Assembly (NCBI GenBank): GCA_014238285.1
Contig: JABABK010000037.1
Coordinates: forward strand, 1-33,470
Direction of reading: 5' to 3'
DNA from: Hellea sp.
Lineage (GTDB): Bacteria; Pseudomonadota; Alphaproteobacteria; Caulobacterales; Maricaulaceae
DNA length: 33,470 nt
In this document: piece by piece, positions 16,733 through 24,393 of the stretch
Layout of the letters: each line of letters opens with the position of its first letter
How positions within the stretch are numbered: position 1 is the first letter of the stretch
Translations under genes and position numbers: made by a program
The notes under the pieces: model-generated
The model's database searches: none
What the model saw: only the letters and a program-made list of their open reading frames with translations
Told to the model about the DNA's origin: nothing

Positions 16733-17646
16733 AATTTGCGCTTGGGATTTTTATTCCTAGCAATCCAGACCCCTAGCATGATGATCGCAAATGCCATCGC
16801 AATTCGAATTGTAAAATCTTCACGCAAAAACCATATGCCAGCTAGGACGGATGCAAATGGCGGGAAGTAATTGATTCTGGCCAAAGTTGTCGGCCCGTTG
16901 CTTTCGATGATTTGAAGATAGACGATTGTCGCCACGCCGGTAGAACCAATGGCGAGCCCGGCAATCATCAGCCAACCGATGAGAGGGACAGATTGAGGTG
17001 GATTACCTGTCATCACGGCTATCGTCATCGCCATAATAGCCGCGCTTAAGGTCATCATGGAGGCGCCTTGTAAGGCAGGTGTATCAGGGGCTAATTTTGC
17101 ACCGACTGTCGTGATCGCGTAGCAGAACGCGCCGCCAAGGACGAGACCTTGGGCTTTCCAGTCTTTGATAAGTTCAAACGAAAAATCATTCGGCAAGAAG
17201 AGCATGGTTGTTCCAATTAAGCCGATCGTAAAGCCTATAACCTTTCGCCAAGACAACTTTTCATTTGTTACGAAGTGCGCCAAAACAATAGTGATGAGCG
17301 GCATAACACCAACGAGAATCGCTGAAATACTGCTATCGATAGTTTCTTGACCCCACGAGACCAGCGTAAACGGTAGGGTCATACCGGTGAAACCAAGACC
17401 GAAATACCAGCGCCATCGGGGGTCTTTTAGCGGTGGAAACCGCATGCCTTTGGAAAAAGCGTAGAGGCAAATAAGAGCCGCCGCCATTGTCGTCCGATAA
17501 GCCACGAGCCAAATCGGCGCCATATAGCGAACACCGACATCCACCATAGTAAAAGCTGTTCCCCAAACCACAATCAAGAATATGGCCGCAAACCACAAGG
17601 ACGGGCCAGTTAGGGGGCCATTATATGACGTAAAAACTCGAAACAT
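16705..17646 (-). CDS. DMT-superfamily (EamA) transporter
   Basis: 313 residues with ten predicted membrane helices in two EamA halves, the usual size for this family of metabolite exporters. Features include WGTAFTMVDVGVRYMAPIWLVAYR near the start, the EamA-type segment between repeats (about 145-175), and YLQIIESNGPTTLARINYFPPF in the second half. The C-terminus is basic (RNKNPKRKLKVTVPRHP). The last eight codons lie in a GC-rich hairpin GGTGCC-TT-GGCACC (16709-16722), and the same 3' end is repeated 70 bases downstream. The substrate is unknown. About 210 bases separate it from the upstream cupin gene, so it probably has its own promoter. Confidence 0.9.
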   Translation of the reverse strand: MFRVFTSYNGPLTGPSLWFAAIFLIVVWGTAFTMVDVGVRYMAPIWLVAYRTTMAAALICLYAFSKGMRFPPLKDPRWRWYFGLGFTGMTLPFTLVSWGQETIDSSISAILVGVMPLITIVLAHFVTNEKLSWRKVIGFTIGLIGTTMLFLPNDFSFELIKDWKAQGLVLGGAFCYAITTVGAKLAPDTPALQGASMMTLSAAIMAMTIAVMTGNPPQSVPLIGWLMIAGLAIGSTGVATIVYLQIIESNGPTTLARINYFPPFASVLAGIWFLREDFTIRIAMAFAIIMLGVWIARNKNPKRKLKVTVPRHP

Positions 17647-17859
17647 GCGCCTTAGAGAATCCTTTTAGGAGGTTCTAGAAATTATTCCATACCCACATTT
17701 TCCAAGAATTATACAGAAAGTTCAAATAAAAGGCGTGATCATTTTCACGGTTTTCCGTGTTAAATAAAAAACAATCAAGTTCTAGGGTCACCCTATGAAG
17801 TTTTTTACGAAAAAACACGAGGAATGGCAATGCTGGCTATTGGGACTGTCTGTATAAAG
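17647..17859. other. Intergenic stretch between cupin and DMT genes
   Basis: No credible gene. It holds a perfect hairpin CACGG-TTTT-CCGTG (17746-17759). It also holds a short rightward reading MKFFTKKHEEWQCWLLGLSV, starting at the ATG near 17794 and ending after 20 codons; this has no recognisable relatives by eye and may be chance. The promoter for the leftward DMT gene presumably lies here. Confidence 0.3.
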
Positions 17860-18234
17860 TTAGATACTGTCTTTAGCGGCTGGCGTCATGCCGCTATCGC
17901 CAGAATTCGGCTCACCCTTAGGTTCTATCAATAAAACCTTGGCTTCTTGTTCCGCGCGCGGGCGATGGACCACGCCTGTGGGGACTATAACCAGTTCGCC
18001 GGGGCCGAATGTGACGCTGTCATGATTTTCATAATCCATAGTCACTACGCCTTCGATCACGAGGAAAAAATCATCAGACGCTTCATGTTTGTGAAACGGA
18101 AACTCACCTTGAAACTTCACGACCATAACGTCATTATTGTTATAGCTCGCCACAACTTTCGGATCCCAATGGGTATCAAAGAGAGTCAGTTTTTCTGCGA
18201 GATTGATTTTCCCTGTTTGTTGCGGGCTTGCCAT
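17860..18234 (-). CDS. Small single-domain cupin protein
   Basis: 124 residues with one cupin barrel. Motif 1 reads FPFHKHEASDDFFLVIEG, giving metal ligands His48, His50 and probably Asp54 (instead of Glu). Motif 2 reads FGPGELVIVPTGVVHRP, giving His90. Such proteins bind a metal ion and either catalyse small reactions or sense small molecules; no substrate can be given. The start overlaps the nadA stop by one base (TAATG), so it is translationally coupled to quinolinate synthase. This invites comparison with cupin enzymes of the kynurenine/quinolinate route such as 3-hydroxyanthranilate dioxygenase. However, the protein is shorter than those and lacks their extra motifs, so that identity is not claimed. 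Confidence 0.85.
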   Translation of the reverse strand: MASPQQTGKINLAEKLTLFDTHWDPKVVASYNNNDVMVVKFQGEFPFHKHEASDDFFLVIEGVVTMDYENHDSVTFGPGELVIVPTGVVHRPRAEQEAKVLLIEPKGEPNSGDSGMTPAAKDSI

Positions 18235-19406
18235 TAAATTACCTTGATAAATTTCTCTTTGGCTTTGGGATCGAAATGACCTTTGATTGGGTCAAACTTG
18301 ACTTCAATCATCCGCATGACGGCATCATAGGCTTTGTCACGCATGTCTTCATCTATCAGGATTTCATTGGTTTCGTTCTTGAGGCACTCATAGATATTTT
18401 CAAGTGTAACGCGCTTCATATGGGGGCATAGGTTACAAGGCCGAACAAAATCAGTGCCCGGATTAGCAATGGCAACATTGTCAGACATGGAACATTCAGT
18501 CAGCAAGATAACTTTGCCGGGTTTATGATCACCGACGTAATCGCTCATGGCTTTTGTCGAACCCGTAAAGTCACTTTCGGAGACGACTTCTGGCGGGCAT
18601 TCTGGATGGGCCAAAACGACCACGCCGGGATTAGCCGCGCGCATATCGCGAACATCTTGGGCGGAGAAGCGCGCGTGGACTTCACAGCGGCCATGCCAGG
18701 ATATAACCTGAACGTCTGTTTGCTTGGCGACATTTTTAGCTAAGAACTCATCCGGCAGCATGATGACTTTATTGACGCCGCGTTCTTTGGTGATGTGCTC
18801 GACAATGGCAACGGCATTTGATGATGTGCAGCAAATGTCCGACTCAGCTTTTACATCAGCCGATGTGTTCACATATGTCACGATTGGAATGCCGGGATAT
18901 TTTTGTTTGATCAGTTTGACGTCTTCGCCCGTGATGGACGAGGCGAGGGAACAACCGGCCCGCATAGACGGTATGAAAACTTTTTTATTAGGGCAGAGGA
19001 TTTTGGACGTTTCGGCCATGAAATGCACACCGCCTTGGATAATCATATCGGCTTTGGTTTTGGTTGCCTCAATAGCAAGGCCAAGACTGTCACCACGAAA
19101 ATCACCCACCAGATTAAAGATATCCGGCGTCATGTAATTATGGGCAAGGATAACGGCGTTTTTCTGTCTTTTCAGCTTATTAATGGCGTGAACGAGAGGC
19201 GCATAGGCTGGCCATTCAAATTCAGGTATGAAGTCTTTGACGTCGTCATAAAGATGATCCGTTGCCGCCTTAACTTCGTCCGTATAGGCCAGTTCTCCGG
19301 CTTCATCTTTAGCGGGGATGCTGGGCACCGCGCAAACGCCATTTTCAACTTCGAGTGTCTGCCCGATCCAGCGTCCGTTTTCCCAATTGATGAGTTCTTT
19401 GCCCAT
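18234..19406 (-). CDS. nadA: Quinolinate synthase
   Basis: 390 residues. NadA condenses iminoaspartate with dihydroxyacetone phosphate to quinolinate in NAD synthesis and carries a [4Fe-4S] cluster. The conserved cluster cysteines are probably Cys152 (RAGCSLASS), Cys241 (HGRCEVH) and Cys327 (CNLCPHMKR). The catalytic HPE is in LAHPECPPEV (267-269). The substrate-binding start LAHNYMTPDI is at 88-97. The first 65 residues (LINWENGRWIGQ onward) form an extension beyond the catalytic core of shorter NadA proteins; no better internal start was seen. nadB and nadC are not in the window. The downstream cupin overlaps the stop codon by one base. Confidence 0.96.
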   Translation of the reverse strand: MGKELINWENGRWIGQTLEVENGVCAVPSIPAKDEAGELAYTDEVKAATDHLYDDVKDFIPEFEWPAYAPLVHAINKLKRQKNAVILAHNYMTPDIFNLVGDFRGDSLGLAIEATKTKADMIIQGGVHFMAETSKILCPNKKVFIPSMRAGCSLASSITGEDVKLIKQKYPGIPIVTYVNTSADVKAESDICCTSSNAVAIVEHITKERGVNKVIMLPDEFLAKNVAKQTDVQVISWHGRCEVHARFSAQDVRDMRAANPGVVVLAHPECPPEVVSESDFTGSTKAMSDYVGDHKPGKVILLTECSMSDNVAIANPGTDFVRPCNLCPHMKRVTLENIYECLKNETNEILIDEDMRDKAYDAVMRMIEVKFDPIKGHFDPKAKEKFIKVI

Positions 19407-19482
19407 GAGCGGCCTCCAGTAATTTTATAGAGCTTATATAGGGATTATGGGCGCGGGTTCAAATGGAAACCTCGGCAATTAG

Positions 19483-19514
19483 CCTCTCTTTGGGTGGTGT
19501 CACCCGAGGAGAGG
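19483..19514 (-). terminator. Hairpin directly after the HD hydrolase gene
   Basis: The arms CCTCTC (19483-19488) and GAGAGG (19509-19514) enclose an inner stem GGGTG/CACCC (19492-19496, 19501-19505). It abuts the stop codon at 19515 on the minus strand and precedes nadA by about 77 bases. The tail on the minus strand is not U-rich (CTAATTGCC), so it may stabilise the mRNA or separate expression levels rather than terminate transcription. Confidence 0.4.
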
Positions 19515-20102
19515 TTAGCCTGACAATTCCTCAAACCGTGCTAAAAACAGTTTCTCAGCGTCGACCACGGATTTAGGATTGATTTCCATATGCACTGCGG
19601 GCGGAGGGGTGAGAAAAAACTGATTGCTCTCCTCAATGCTAAAGCCTGCAATCTGTGTGGCTTCGAACCACGCGCAGTAAAGGTCGGATTTTTTGATAGT
19701 TTTCTTGAGCCGCGCAGGCATTTTCGCGGGCAGGCCAAAGCGAATGTGGATGGCTTCTTCCAAGCGGTTTTCAAAGGCGCGGTAATCAAGACCAAGCGCA
19801 TTTTTAAAAGGACTGATCATATCGCCGATGACATATTCAGCTGCATCATGGAGAAGCGCCATGAGGCGGTCTTCGCGGCTGGCTTTGGGATTAAGCGCTT
19901 CGAATAATTCTTCGACGATAACGCTATGTTCTGCCACGCTAAAGGCATGATCACCGGATGTTTGCCCGTTCCAGCGGGCGACGCGGGCTAGGCCTCTGGC
20001 AATGTCTTCGATTTCAATATCAAATGGTGAGGGATCAAGTAGATCAAGACGGCGGCCTGATAACATACGCTGCCAAGCTCTGGGTGCTTTGGGTTTTGCC
20101 AT
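19515..20102 (-). CDS. HD-domain phosphohydrolase (YfbR-like)
   Basis: 195 residues. The HD superfamily metal site is visible as DHAFSVAEHS (His52 and/or His59), LLHDAAEY (His85, Asp86) and KKSD (Asp140). The surrounding sequence, including the AEYVIGDMISPFK segment, resembles YfbR-type 5'-deoxynucleotidases and related alphaproteobacterial HD hydrolases, so nucleotide dephosphorylation is a reasonable guess. The N-terminus (APRAWQRMLSGRRLDLLDPSPFDIEIEDIA) is typical of this subgroup. The start overlaps the stop of the MORN gene as TAATG, suggesting coupled translation. Confidence 0.9.
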   Translation of the reverse strand: MAKPKAPRAWQRMLSGRRLDLLDPSPFDIEIEDIARGLARVARWNGQTSGDHAFSVAEHSVIVEELFEALNPKASREDRLMALLHDAAEYVIGDMISPFKNALGLDYRAFENRLEEAIHIRFGLPAKMPARLKKTIKKSDLYCAWFEATQIAGFSIEESNQFFLTPPPAVHMEINPKSVVDAEKLFLARFEELSG

Positions 20103-20815
20103 TATTTTACGGGCTGGTTGTTACGCCATTGGCCCTTAAAGAACGGATCGCCATTGGGATAATAGGCAACACCGTGACCTTGGAAGACACCGAACTCAAA
20201 TGCGCCGATATATTTCTGTCCGTTGGAAAAATAATAAGTTCCTTGGCCGTGACTGTCGCCGTCAACGTGATCACCGACATAGATCCAGCCATCAGCGCTG
20301 TAATATGTACCAAATCCGTTAGGTACGTTTTTAACATGATTGCCTGAGTATTTGTCGCCTGAAACGAAATTGCTAGTGCCGCGCCCCTCAGGATAACCTT
20401 CAACAAATTGCCCAAAATACTTGTCGCCATTTTCTGTGATGTAAGTGCCGTGGCCATGCTTTGCGCCATTGACGAAATCGCCAGTATATTGCGCGCCGTC
20501 ACTCCAGTTAAATGTGCCATAACCATTTGGCATACTGCGCTGGTGTTCTCCGCTATAGGAGCTGCCGCCTTTGTTCACAAAAGTACCTTTTCCGTCGCGG
20601 CAATTACCTTCAATACAACCGGATTGCGTGTTTTGCATGATCTTTGTACGCCTAGCTTCAACCTCAGCAATATTAGCCAGCCCGTCAGCGATGTTTTGTT
20701 TGAGCTCGGCTTGGGTGTAAATAGGTTTTGATGTCGGTGGCGACTGAGCAATTGCCGAGCCACATATACCAAAAACAATAGTTGATAGAAGAATAATCCC
20801 ACACTTATTTTTCAT
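20102..20815 (-). CDS. Exported MORN-repeat protein
   Basis: 237 residues. A signal peptide (1-23, ending AIA) is followed by a helical linker (35-65) and at least six MORN repeats from about residue 75 to the end. Each reads like YSGxHxxxxPNGYGTFxxxDG. A pair of cysteines (GCIEGNC) precedes the first repeat and could form a disulfide in the periplasm. MORN repeats form an elongated beta sheet used for protein or lipid contacts. In bacteria their targets are mostly unknown. It sits 24 bases after the RidA-like lipoprotein gene, and its stop overlaps the HD gene start. Confidence 0.9.
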   Translation of the reverse strand: MKNKCGIILLSTIVFGICGSAIAQSPPTSKPIYTQAELKQNIADGLANIAEVEARRTKIMQNTQSGCIEGNCRDGKGTFVNKGGSSYSGEHQRSMPNGYGTFNWSDGAQYTGDFVNGAKHGHGTYITENGDKYFGQFVEGYPEGRGTSNFVSGDKYSGNHVKNVPNGFGTYYSADGWIYVGDHVDGDSHGQGTYYFSNGQKYIGAFEFGVFQGHGVAYYPNGDPFFKGQWRNNQPVK

Positions 20816-20839
20816 GTTTACCTCGCGTAATAATAATGA

Positions 20840-21301
20840 TTAGTTAGGCAAATATGCCGTAAGTTTGATTTCAATAATTGTGGCTTCGCCGCCATATAAG
20901 TGATCGACGCCTATGGCGGACCAAGCCGGATATGGCTCCGCAATGCGCGCGCCTTTAACTTCCCATAGTGGTCCTAGGTGACTATCCATATCCGTCATAT
21001 AGGATGTCACATCAATCACATTTGACCAATCTGCCCCTGCTTTTGTAAGAACAAGCTCAATCTCATCAAAGGCTCTAGTGATTGCCGATGTTATCTCTTC
21101 GCCTTCTTTAACGTGAACTGGAATCCCTGAGACGTAGAGCATGTCGCCAGCGCGTACGGCAGGGGCGTATTGGAACTGTTCATAAGTTTCAGTGAAAGCT
21201 TCTGGGATTATGACATGTTTGGAATCAGCCATATCTGTTTTTTGCTGACAGGCACTTAATGCTAGCGTTAACATTACCAATTTTGCGAGTTTATAAGCCA
21301 C
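20840..21301 (-). CDS. RidA/YjgF-family lipoprotein lacking the catalytic Arg
   Basis: 153 residues from a GTG that shares its first base with the TAG of the upstream KAS III gene; the next Met would cut into the signal peptide. Residues 1-17 plus Cys18 (LALSAC) make a lipoprotein signal, which is unusual because RidA proteins are normally cytosolic imine/enamine deaminases. The Rid fold is seen in AGDMLYVSGIPV, AFDEIELVLTKAGADWSNVIDVTSYMTDM and the end YPAWSAIGV...ATIIEIKLTAYLP. The Arg that binds the substrate carboxylate in RidA (usually PARS) is Trp127 here (PAWS), so deaminase activity is doubtful. Likely a periplasmic membrane-anchored Rid protein with another ligand. Confidence 0.85.
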   Translation of the reverse strand: MAYKLAKLVMLTLALSACQQKTDMADSKHVIIPEAFTETYEQFQYAPAVRAGDMLYVSGIPVHVKEGEEITSAITRAFDEIELVLTKAGADWSNVIDVTSYMTDMDSHLGPLWEVKGARIAEPYPAWSAIGVDHLYGGEATIIEIKLTAYLPN

Positions 21302-22446
21302 TACCCGACTTTTCTTACAAAAACCGCACCGGCTGAATAGCCTGCGCCAAAAGAGCAGATCAGGCCTGTATCGCCGTCTTCGAAATCGGCGGAATGTTTA
21401 TCAAAAGCAATGATAGACCCGGCCGACGATGTATTGGCATACTCATCCAGCACCACTGGCGCGTATTTAATATCAACATTTTTGCCTAATACCTTTTTGG
21501 CGATCAGGACATTCATAGATAGATTCGCTTGATGCAGCCACATGCGTTTGAGGTCTGTCAGTTCTATCCCGCCAGCGGCAGCTTCGGCCGTGATCATTTT
21601 GGCGACCATAGGCACGACTTCTTTGAAGACGCTCCGGCCATTTTGGACGAATAATTTGTCGGTTAGACCTTTGCGGCCACGGTCGCCGACCATGCCGTCA
21701 TCTTCGGGCGCTGTGTGATTGAGAAAGCCAAAATTGTTACGAATATTGTTTGAAAACTTAGTGACCAGTTTCGAGTGAATGATTTCCCAATGATCGGCCG
21801 GGGCGACGTCGTCGCGCTCTACTAGGATTGCCGTCGCCACATCACCAAAGATGAAATGCGCGTCGCGGTCTTTGAAATTCAAATGGGCTGTACAAATTTC
21901 AGGGCTGCAAACCAGAACGGATTTAGCTTGTCCGCTATAGATTAAGCCGCGGGCAGCTTCGAGGCCAAATGTAGCGGAAGAACAGGCCACATTCATGTCA
22001 AACCCAAACCCAGATGTGCCTAGATATTCTTGAACCTCTACGGCTACAGCTGGGTAACCACGCTGTAGATTGGAACAAGCCACGATAACGGCGTCGACAT
22101 CTTCCGGTTTCCGGCCGACTTTTTCGAGTGCTTTTTTGGCGGCGTTGACGGCGATTTCAGCGAGGACCGATATTTGATCATTATCACGGACCGGAATGCG
22201 CGGCGCCATAATTTCAGGGTCAAGTATTGGCTCTTTGGAAATACAATAGCGGGATTTAATGCCGGACGCTTTTTCGATGAAAGGCGCGTTGGAGTATTCC
22301 AGCGCGTCTTTTGTCCCAGCCTTAATCTCGGCAGCGTTTTCACCGTTCCATTTATCAACATATTTGTTGAAACCTTCGACCAGTTCTTCGTTGGAAATGG
22401 AGTTCTTTGGAGTCCACAGTCCGGTCGCACTAATAACAGCTTTCAC
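21301..22446 (-). CDS. Beta-ketoacyl-ACP synthase III family protein
   Basis: 381 residues with the complete thiolase-fold triad: Cys155 (NVACSSATFGLEAARG), His305 (WLHQANLSMN) and Asn338 (EYANTSSAGS). It is longer than standard FabH (about 320), with insertions around 25-50 and 235-270. It resembles the longer KAS III group typified by Pseudomonas PA3286, which condenses medium-chain acyl-CoA with malonyl-ACP to feed fatty acid synthesis (family knowledge). The acyl primer here is unknown. It has an AAGGTGA ribosome-binding site and heads a leftward operon with the RidA-like lipoprotein (overlapping), MORN protein and HD hydrolase. Confidence 0.92.
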   Translation of the reverse strand: MKAVISATGLWTPKNSISNEELVEGFNKYVDKWNGENAAEIKAGTKDALEYSNAPFIEKASGIKSRYCISKEPILDPEIMAPRIPVRDNDQISVLAEIAVNAAKKALEKVGRKPEDVDAVIVACSNLQRGYPAVAVEVQEYLGTSGFGFDMNVACSSATFGLEAARGLIYSGQAKSVLVCSPEICTAHLNFKDRDAHFIFGDVATAILVERDDVAPADHWEIIHSKLVTKFSNNIRNNFGFLNHTAPEDDGMVGDRGRKGLTDKLFVQNGRSVFKEVVPMVAKMITAEAAAGGIELTDLKRMWLHQANLSMNVLIAKKVLGKNVDIKYAPVVLDEYANTSSAGSIIAFDKHSADFEDGDTGLICSFGAGYSAGAVFVRKVG

Positions 22447-22540
22447 TTACGTCACCTTGTTCTATTTGCACGTATAGTAACGGGTGAAATTTGAAGTTCT
22501 AGGGCTAAATGGGATTTAATGTGTAATGCATTTATAACAC

Positions 22541-22637
22541 CCCCTCATCCTGAGCTTGACGAAGGATTGGTTCCATTTGAATTCGTTTCAACTTGGCACC
22601 AAGCCGTTCTATCCTTCGTCAAGCTCAGGATGAGGGG
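22541..22637. repeat. Perfect 27-bp inverted repeat (REP-like element)
   Basis: The arms at 22541-22567 (CCCCTCATCCTGAG to GACGAAGGAT) and 22611-22637 are perfect reverse complements with a 43-base loop that contains a further TTGG/CCAA pair. The arm ends CCTCATCCTGAG and CGAAGGAT are the same as in the element at 24249-24390, so both belong to one family. It sits in the divergent intergenic region between KAS III and DUF2093. The rest of that region (22447-22730) holds only presumed promoters. Confidence 0.85.
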
Positions 22638-22730
22638 TTATGAAATTCGTTCGGAGAGAAACAAAGTGTATCACGCCCTTTTAATCTTTGCTCACCTATA
22701 CTATCTCAAGGGCAAATCAGGAATAAGAGC

Positions 22731-22934
22731 ATGAACCAATTTTTCGCAGGCGAAGCCACACTACATTACGGTTCGGCAGATTTCACCATTATGGAGTCTG
22801 GCGGGTTTGTAAAATGCGCCACGACGGGGGAAAAAATTCCACTCGATCAATTAAGGTATTGGAGCCATGAACGCCAAGAGCCTTATATTGACGCAGCAGC
22901 ATCACTTAAGGCGTTTCAAAAGGCGAGTAAGTAA
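22731..22934 (+). CDS. DUF2093 family protein
   Basis: A 67-residue protein recognised as DUF2093, a small family of Alphaproteobacteria, from the pattern GEATLHYGSADFTIMESGGFVKCATTGEKIPLDQLRYWS and the following RQEPYIDAAAS. It has one Cys and no membrane segment or signal. Function unknown. An AGGA ribosome-binding site precedes the ATG. Its stop overlaps the start of the M23 peptidase (TAATG), an arrangement that implies coupled translation. Confidence 0.9.
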   Translation: MNQFFAGEATLHYGSADFTIMESGGFVKCATTGEKIPLDQLRYWSHERQEPYIDAAASLKAFQKASK

Positions 22935-23914
22935 TGAGAGCTGTCTGGCTGGCTTTGGTGCTTGCATTGCCAGTGGGAGCCTGTGCGCAGGATAACACAG
23001 AAAATTCTCCTGAGCCGAGTTTAAAACCATCTGTAAATACAGAAATATCTGCTCCTGATGTTGAGCGCTTGGAGGAAGCCAAAAGACGTTTCATGGAAAC
23101 TATGTCTGAAGAGGAATTTCTTGCGGCAGAATTTAAGGCTGTTCTAGATACGGCATATGTCGGGTGCGTGGGTGTGCCGAAACAAGGTGGTGCGGTTCTA
23201 TGTCAAACTTTGCCGCATCAAAAAGTTAAAATCGGGCGATCAGCTAAAGATTTTTATTATGAGAGCGCGGATGAAAATGGACAAATTATTGTGGGCTTTG
23301 ACCGCGATGAAAAATACGCCGTAATCGATTTAGATGTTGGTGCGCCAATCGAATATAGCTTCGATGCGCGTGAGTATGACGTTTCAAACGTTACCGGTCT
23401 TCCGCCGTCCCAAGTCGGTAATTACACCAAAGAACAACTAGCTAGAATTCGAAGTTCATCGGCGCGTAAAAAACAAGGATTTGCCAGTCGAATTCAACAA
23501 ATGGGTCTGAATAATGGATTTATTTCGCCTGTAGATGAGTTTCGCAAGACGACCAACTTTGGCGCTTTTCGGACTTACAACGGAACGCCTGGCAAACCTC
23601 ATATGGGCGTCGATATGGCCGCGCCTGTGGGCACGCCGATCTATGCACCTGCCGATGGAGTCGTCAGTCTGGCTGATGATGACCTTTATTTTGAGGGTGC
23701 GATGGTTTTGCTGGATCACGGGCAAGGGCTGATTTCCATGTATTTGCACGTCAACGAGATAATGGTGGAGCCGGGCCAGGCCGTAAAACAAGGTGATCAG
23801 ATTGCAACTATTGGGTCAAAAGGCCGCTCTACGGGGCCGCATTTATGCTGGCGTCTGAAGTGGAGAAATCGTAATCTCGACCCAGAGCTACTCACAGAAT
23901 GGCCGAAAGACTAA
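22934..23914 (+). CDS. M23 (LytM) peptidase-like lipoprotein
   Basis: 326 residues. A lipoprotein signal ends in ALPVGAC (Cys17), followed by a low-complexity linker and an N-terminal domain of about 180 residues with no clear family. The LytM domain spans about 205-320: GKPHMGVDMAAPVGTPIYAPADG (metal-binding HxxxD near 222-226), SMYLHVN (catalytic His), and TGPHLCWRLKWRNRNLDP. In classic M23 enzymes the last motif is HxH, whose second His binds zinc; here it is HLC (about 302-304). I recall HLCW as common in alphaproteobacterial homologues, so Cys may be the ligand or the protein may be a non-catalytic activator. Likely acts on, or regulates enzymes acting on, peptidoglycan. Confidence 0.9.
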   Translation: MRAVWLALVLALPVGACAQDNTENSPEPSLKPSVNTEISAPDVERLEEAKRRFMETMSEEEFLAAEFKAVLDTAYVGCVGVPKQGGAVLCQTLPHQKVKIGRSAKDFYYESADENGQIIVGFDRDEKYAVIDLDVGAPIEYSFDAREYDVSNVTGLPPSQVGNYTKEQLARIRSSSARKKQGFASRIQQMGLNNGFISPVDEFRKTTNFGAFRTYNGTPGKPHMGVDMAAPVGTPIYAPADGVVSLADDDLYFEGAMVLLDHGQGLISMYLHVNEIMVEPGQAVKQGDQIATIGSKGRSTGPHLCWRLKWRNRNLDPELLTEWPKD

Positions 23915-23918
23915 ACGC

Positions 23919-24236
23919 ATGACACCTAAACCTGAAGATTGCCAGACCATGACAGATGTCCGCGCCGGTGTTGATGCGCTGGACCGTGAACTCGTCCGTA
24001 TCTTGGTCATTCGTCAAGGTTATATGGACGCCGCAGCCCGTATCAAACAAGACCGCGACGCCGTATATGACGAAGCCAGAATTGAGGATGTTGTGGCTAA
24101 AGTTCTTGAAATGGCAAAATCTGAAGGGCTTAATCCAGATATTGCAGAACCTGTTTGGCGCAAGCTAATCGAACGCTGCATCGCCCACGAATTTGATGTC
24201 TGGGATGCTATCCGCACGAAGAAAAAAGCGGGTTAG
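23919..24236 (+). CDS. Chorismate mutase, AroQ class
   Basis: A 105-residue single-domain AroQ mutase. It has the expected three-helix layout: DVRAGVDALDRELVRILVIRQGYMDAAARIKQDRDAVYDEARIEDVVAKVLEMA, then WRKLIERCIAHEFDVWD. The Arg of the first helix, Lys of the second (RIKQD), Asp/Glu near DEARIEDV and the basic third helix fit the active site that rearranges chorismate to prephenate for Phe/Tyr synthesis. Isochorismate-pyruvate lyase (PchB) has the same fold and cannot be ruled out by eye. It starts 4 bases after the M23 stop, so it is the third gene of the DUF2093 operon and ends just before the REP-like element. Confidence 0.88.
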   Translation: MTPKPEDCQTMTDVRAGVDALDRELVRILVIRQGYMDAAARIKQDRDAVYDEARIEDVVAKVLEMAKSEGLNPDIAEPVWRKLIERCIAHEFDVWDAIRTKKKAG

Positions 24237-24248
24237 CCTTACAAATTA

Positions 24249-24390
24249 CCTCATCCAGAGGCGAACAAGAAATGTTCGGGACTCGAAGGATGCTCCAATA
24301 AGTGATTTTCAAACTATATAAAACTGATTGTGTGGGTGTTTCATGGAATATCCTTCGAGTCCCGATGCTACGCATCGCCTCAGGATGAGG
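24249..24390. repeat. Pair of inverted REP-like units with different hairpin stems
   Basis: Left unit 24249-24291 and right unit 24350-24390 (inverted) both read CCTCATCC-x-GAGGCGA, hairpin, TCGGGACTCGAAGGAT. The hairpin is GAACA-AGAAA-TGTTC on the left and GATGC-GTA-GCATC on the right (in unit orientation), so stem sequences differ while pairing is kept. The pair fills the gap between chorismate mutase and the end of the lipid A operon and may act as a bidirectional terminator. It is related to the element at 22541-22637. No RAYT transposase gene is in the window. Confidence 0.8.
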
Positions 24391-24393
24391 GAG

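Noticed and set aside
18903-19430. Rightward 175-codon open frame opposite nadA
   Set aside because: It is fully antisense to a strongly conserved gene, has no recognisable motifs, and arises from nadA codon usage.
22519-22734. Short rightward open frame across the REP-like element
   Set aside because: It runs through a perfect palindrome, has no ribosome-binding site, and its product is just the translated repeat.
22541-24390. The two palindromic elements as ends of one transposon or an integron-like cassette
   Set aside because: Genes between them are ordinary host genes with host-like composition; each element is itself a complete inverted pair, no transposase or target duplication is seen.
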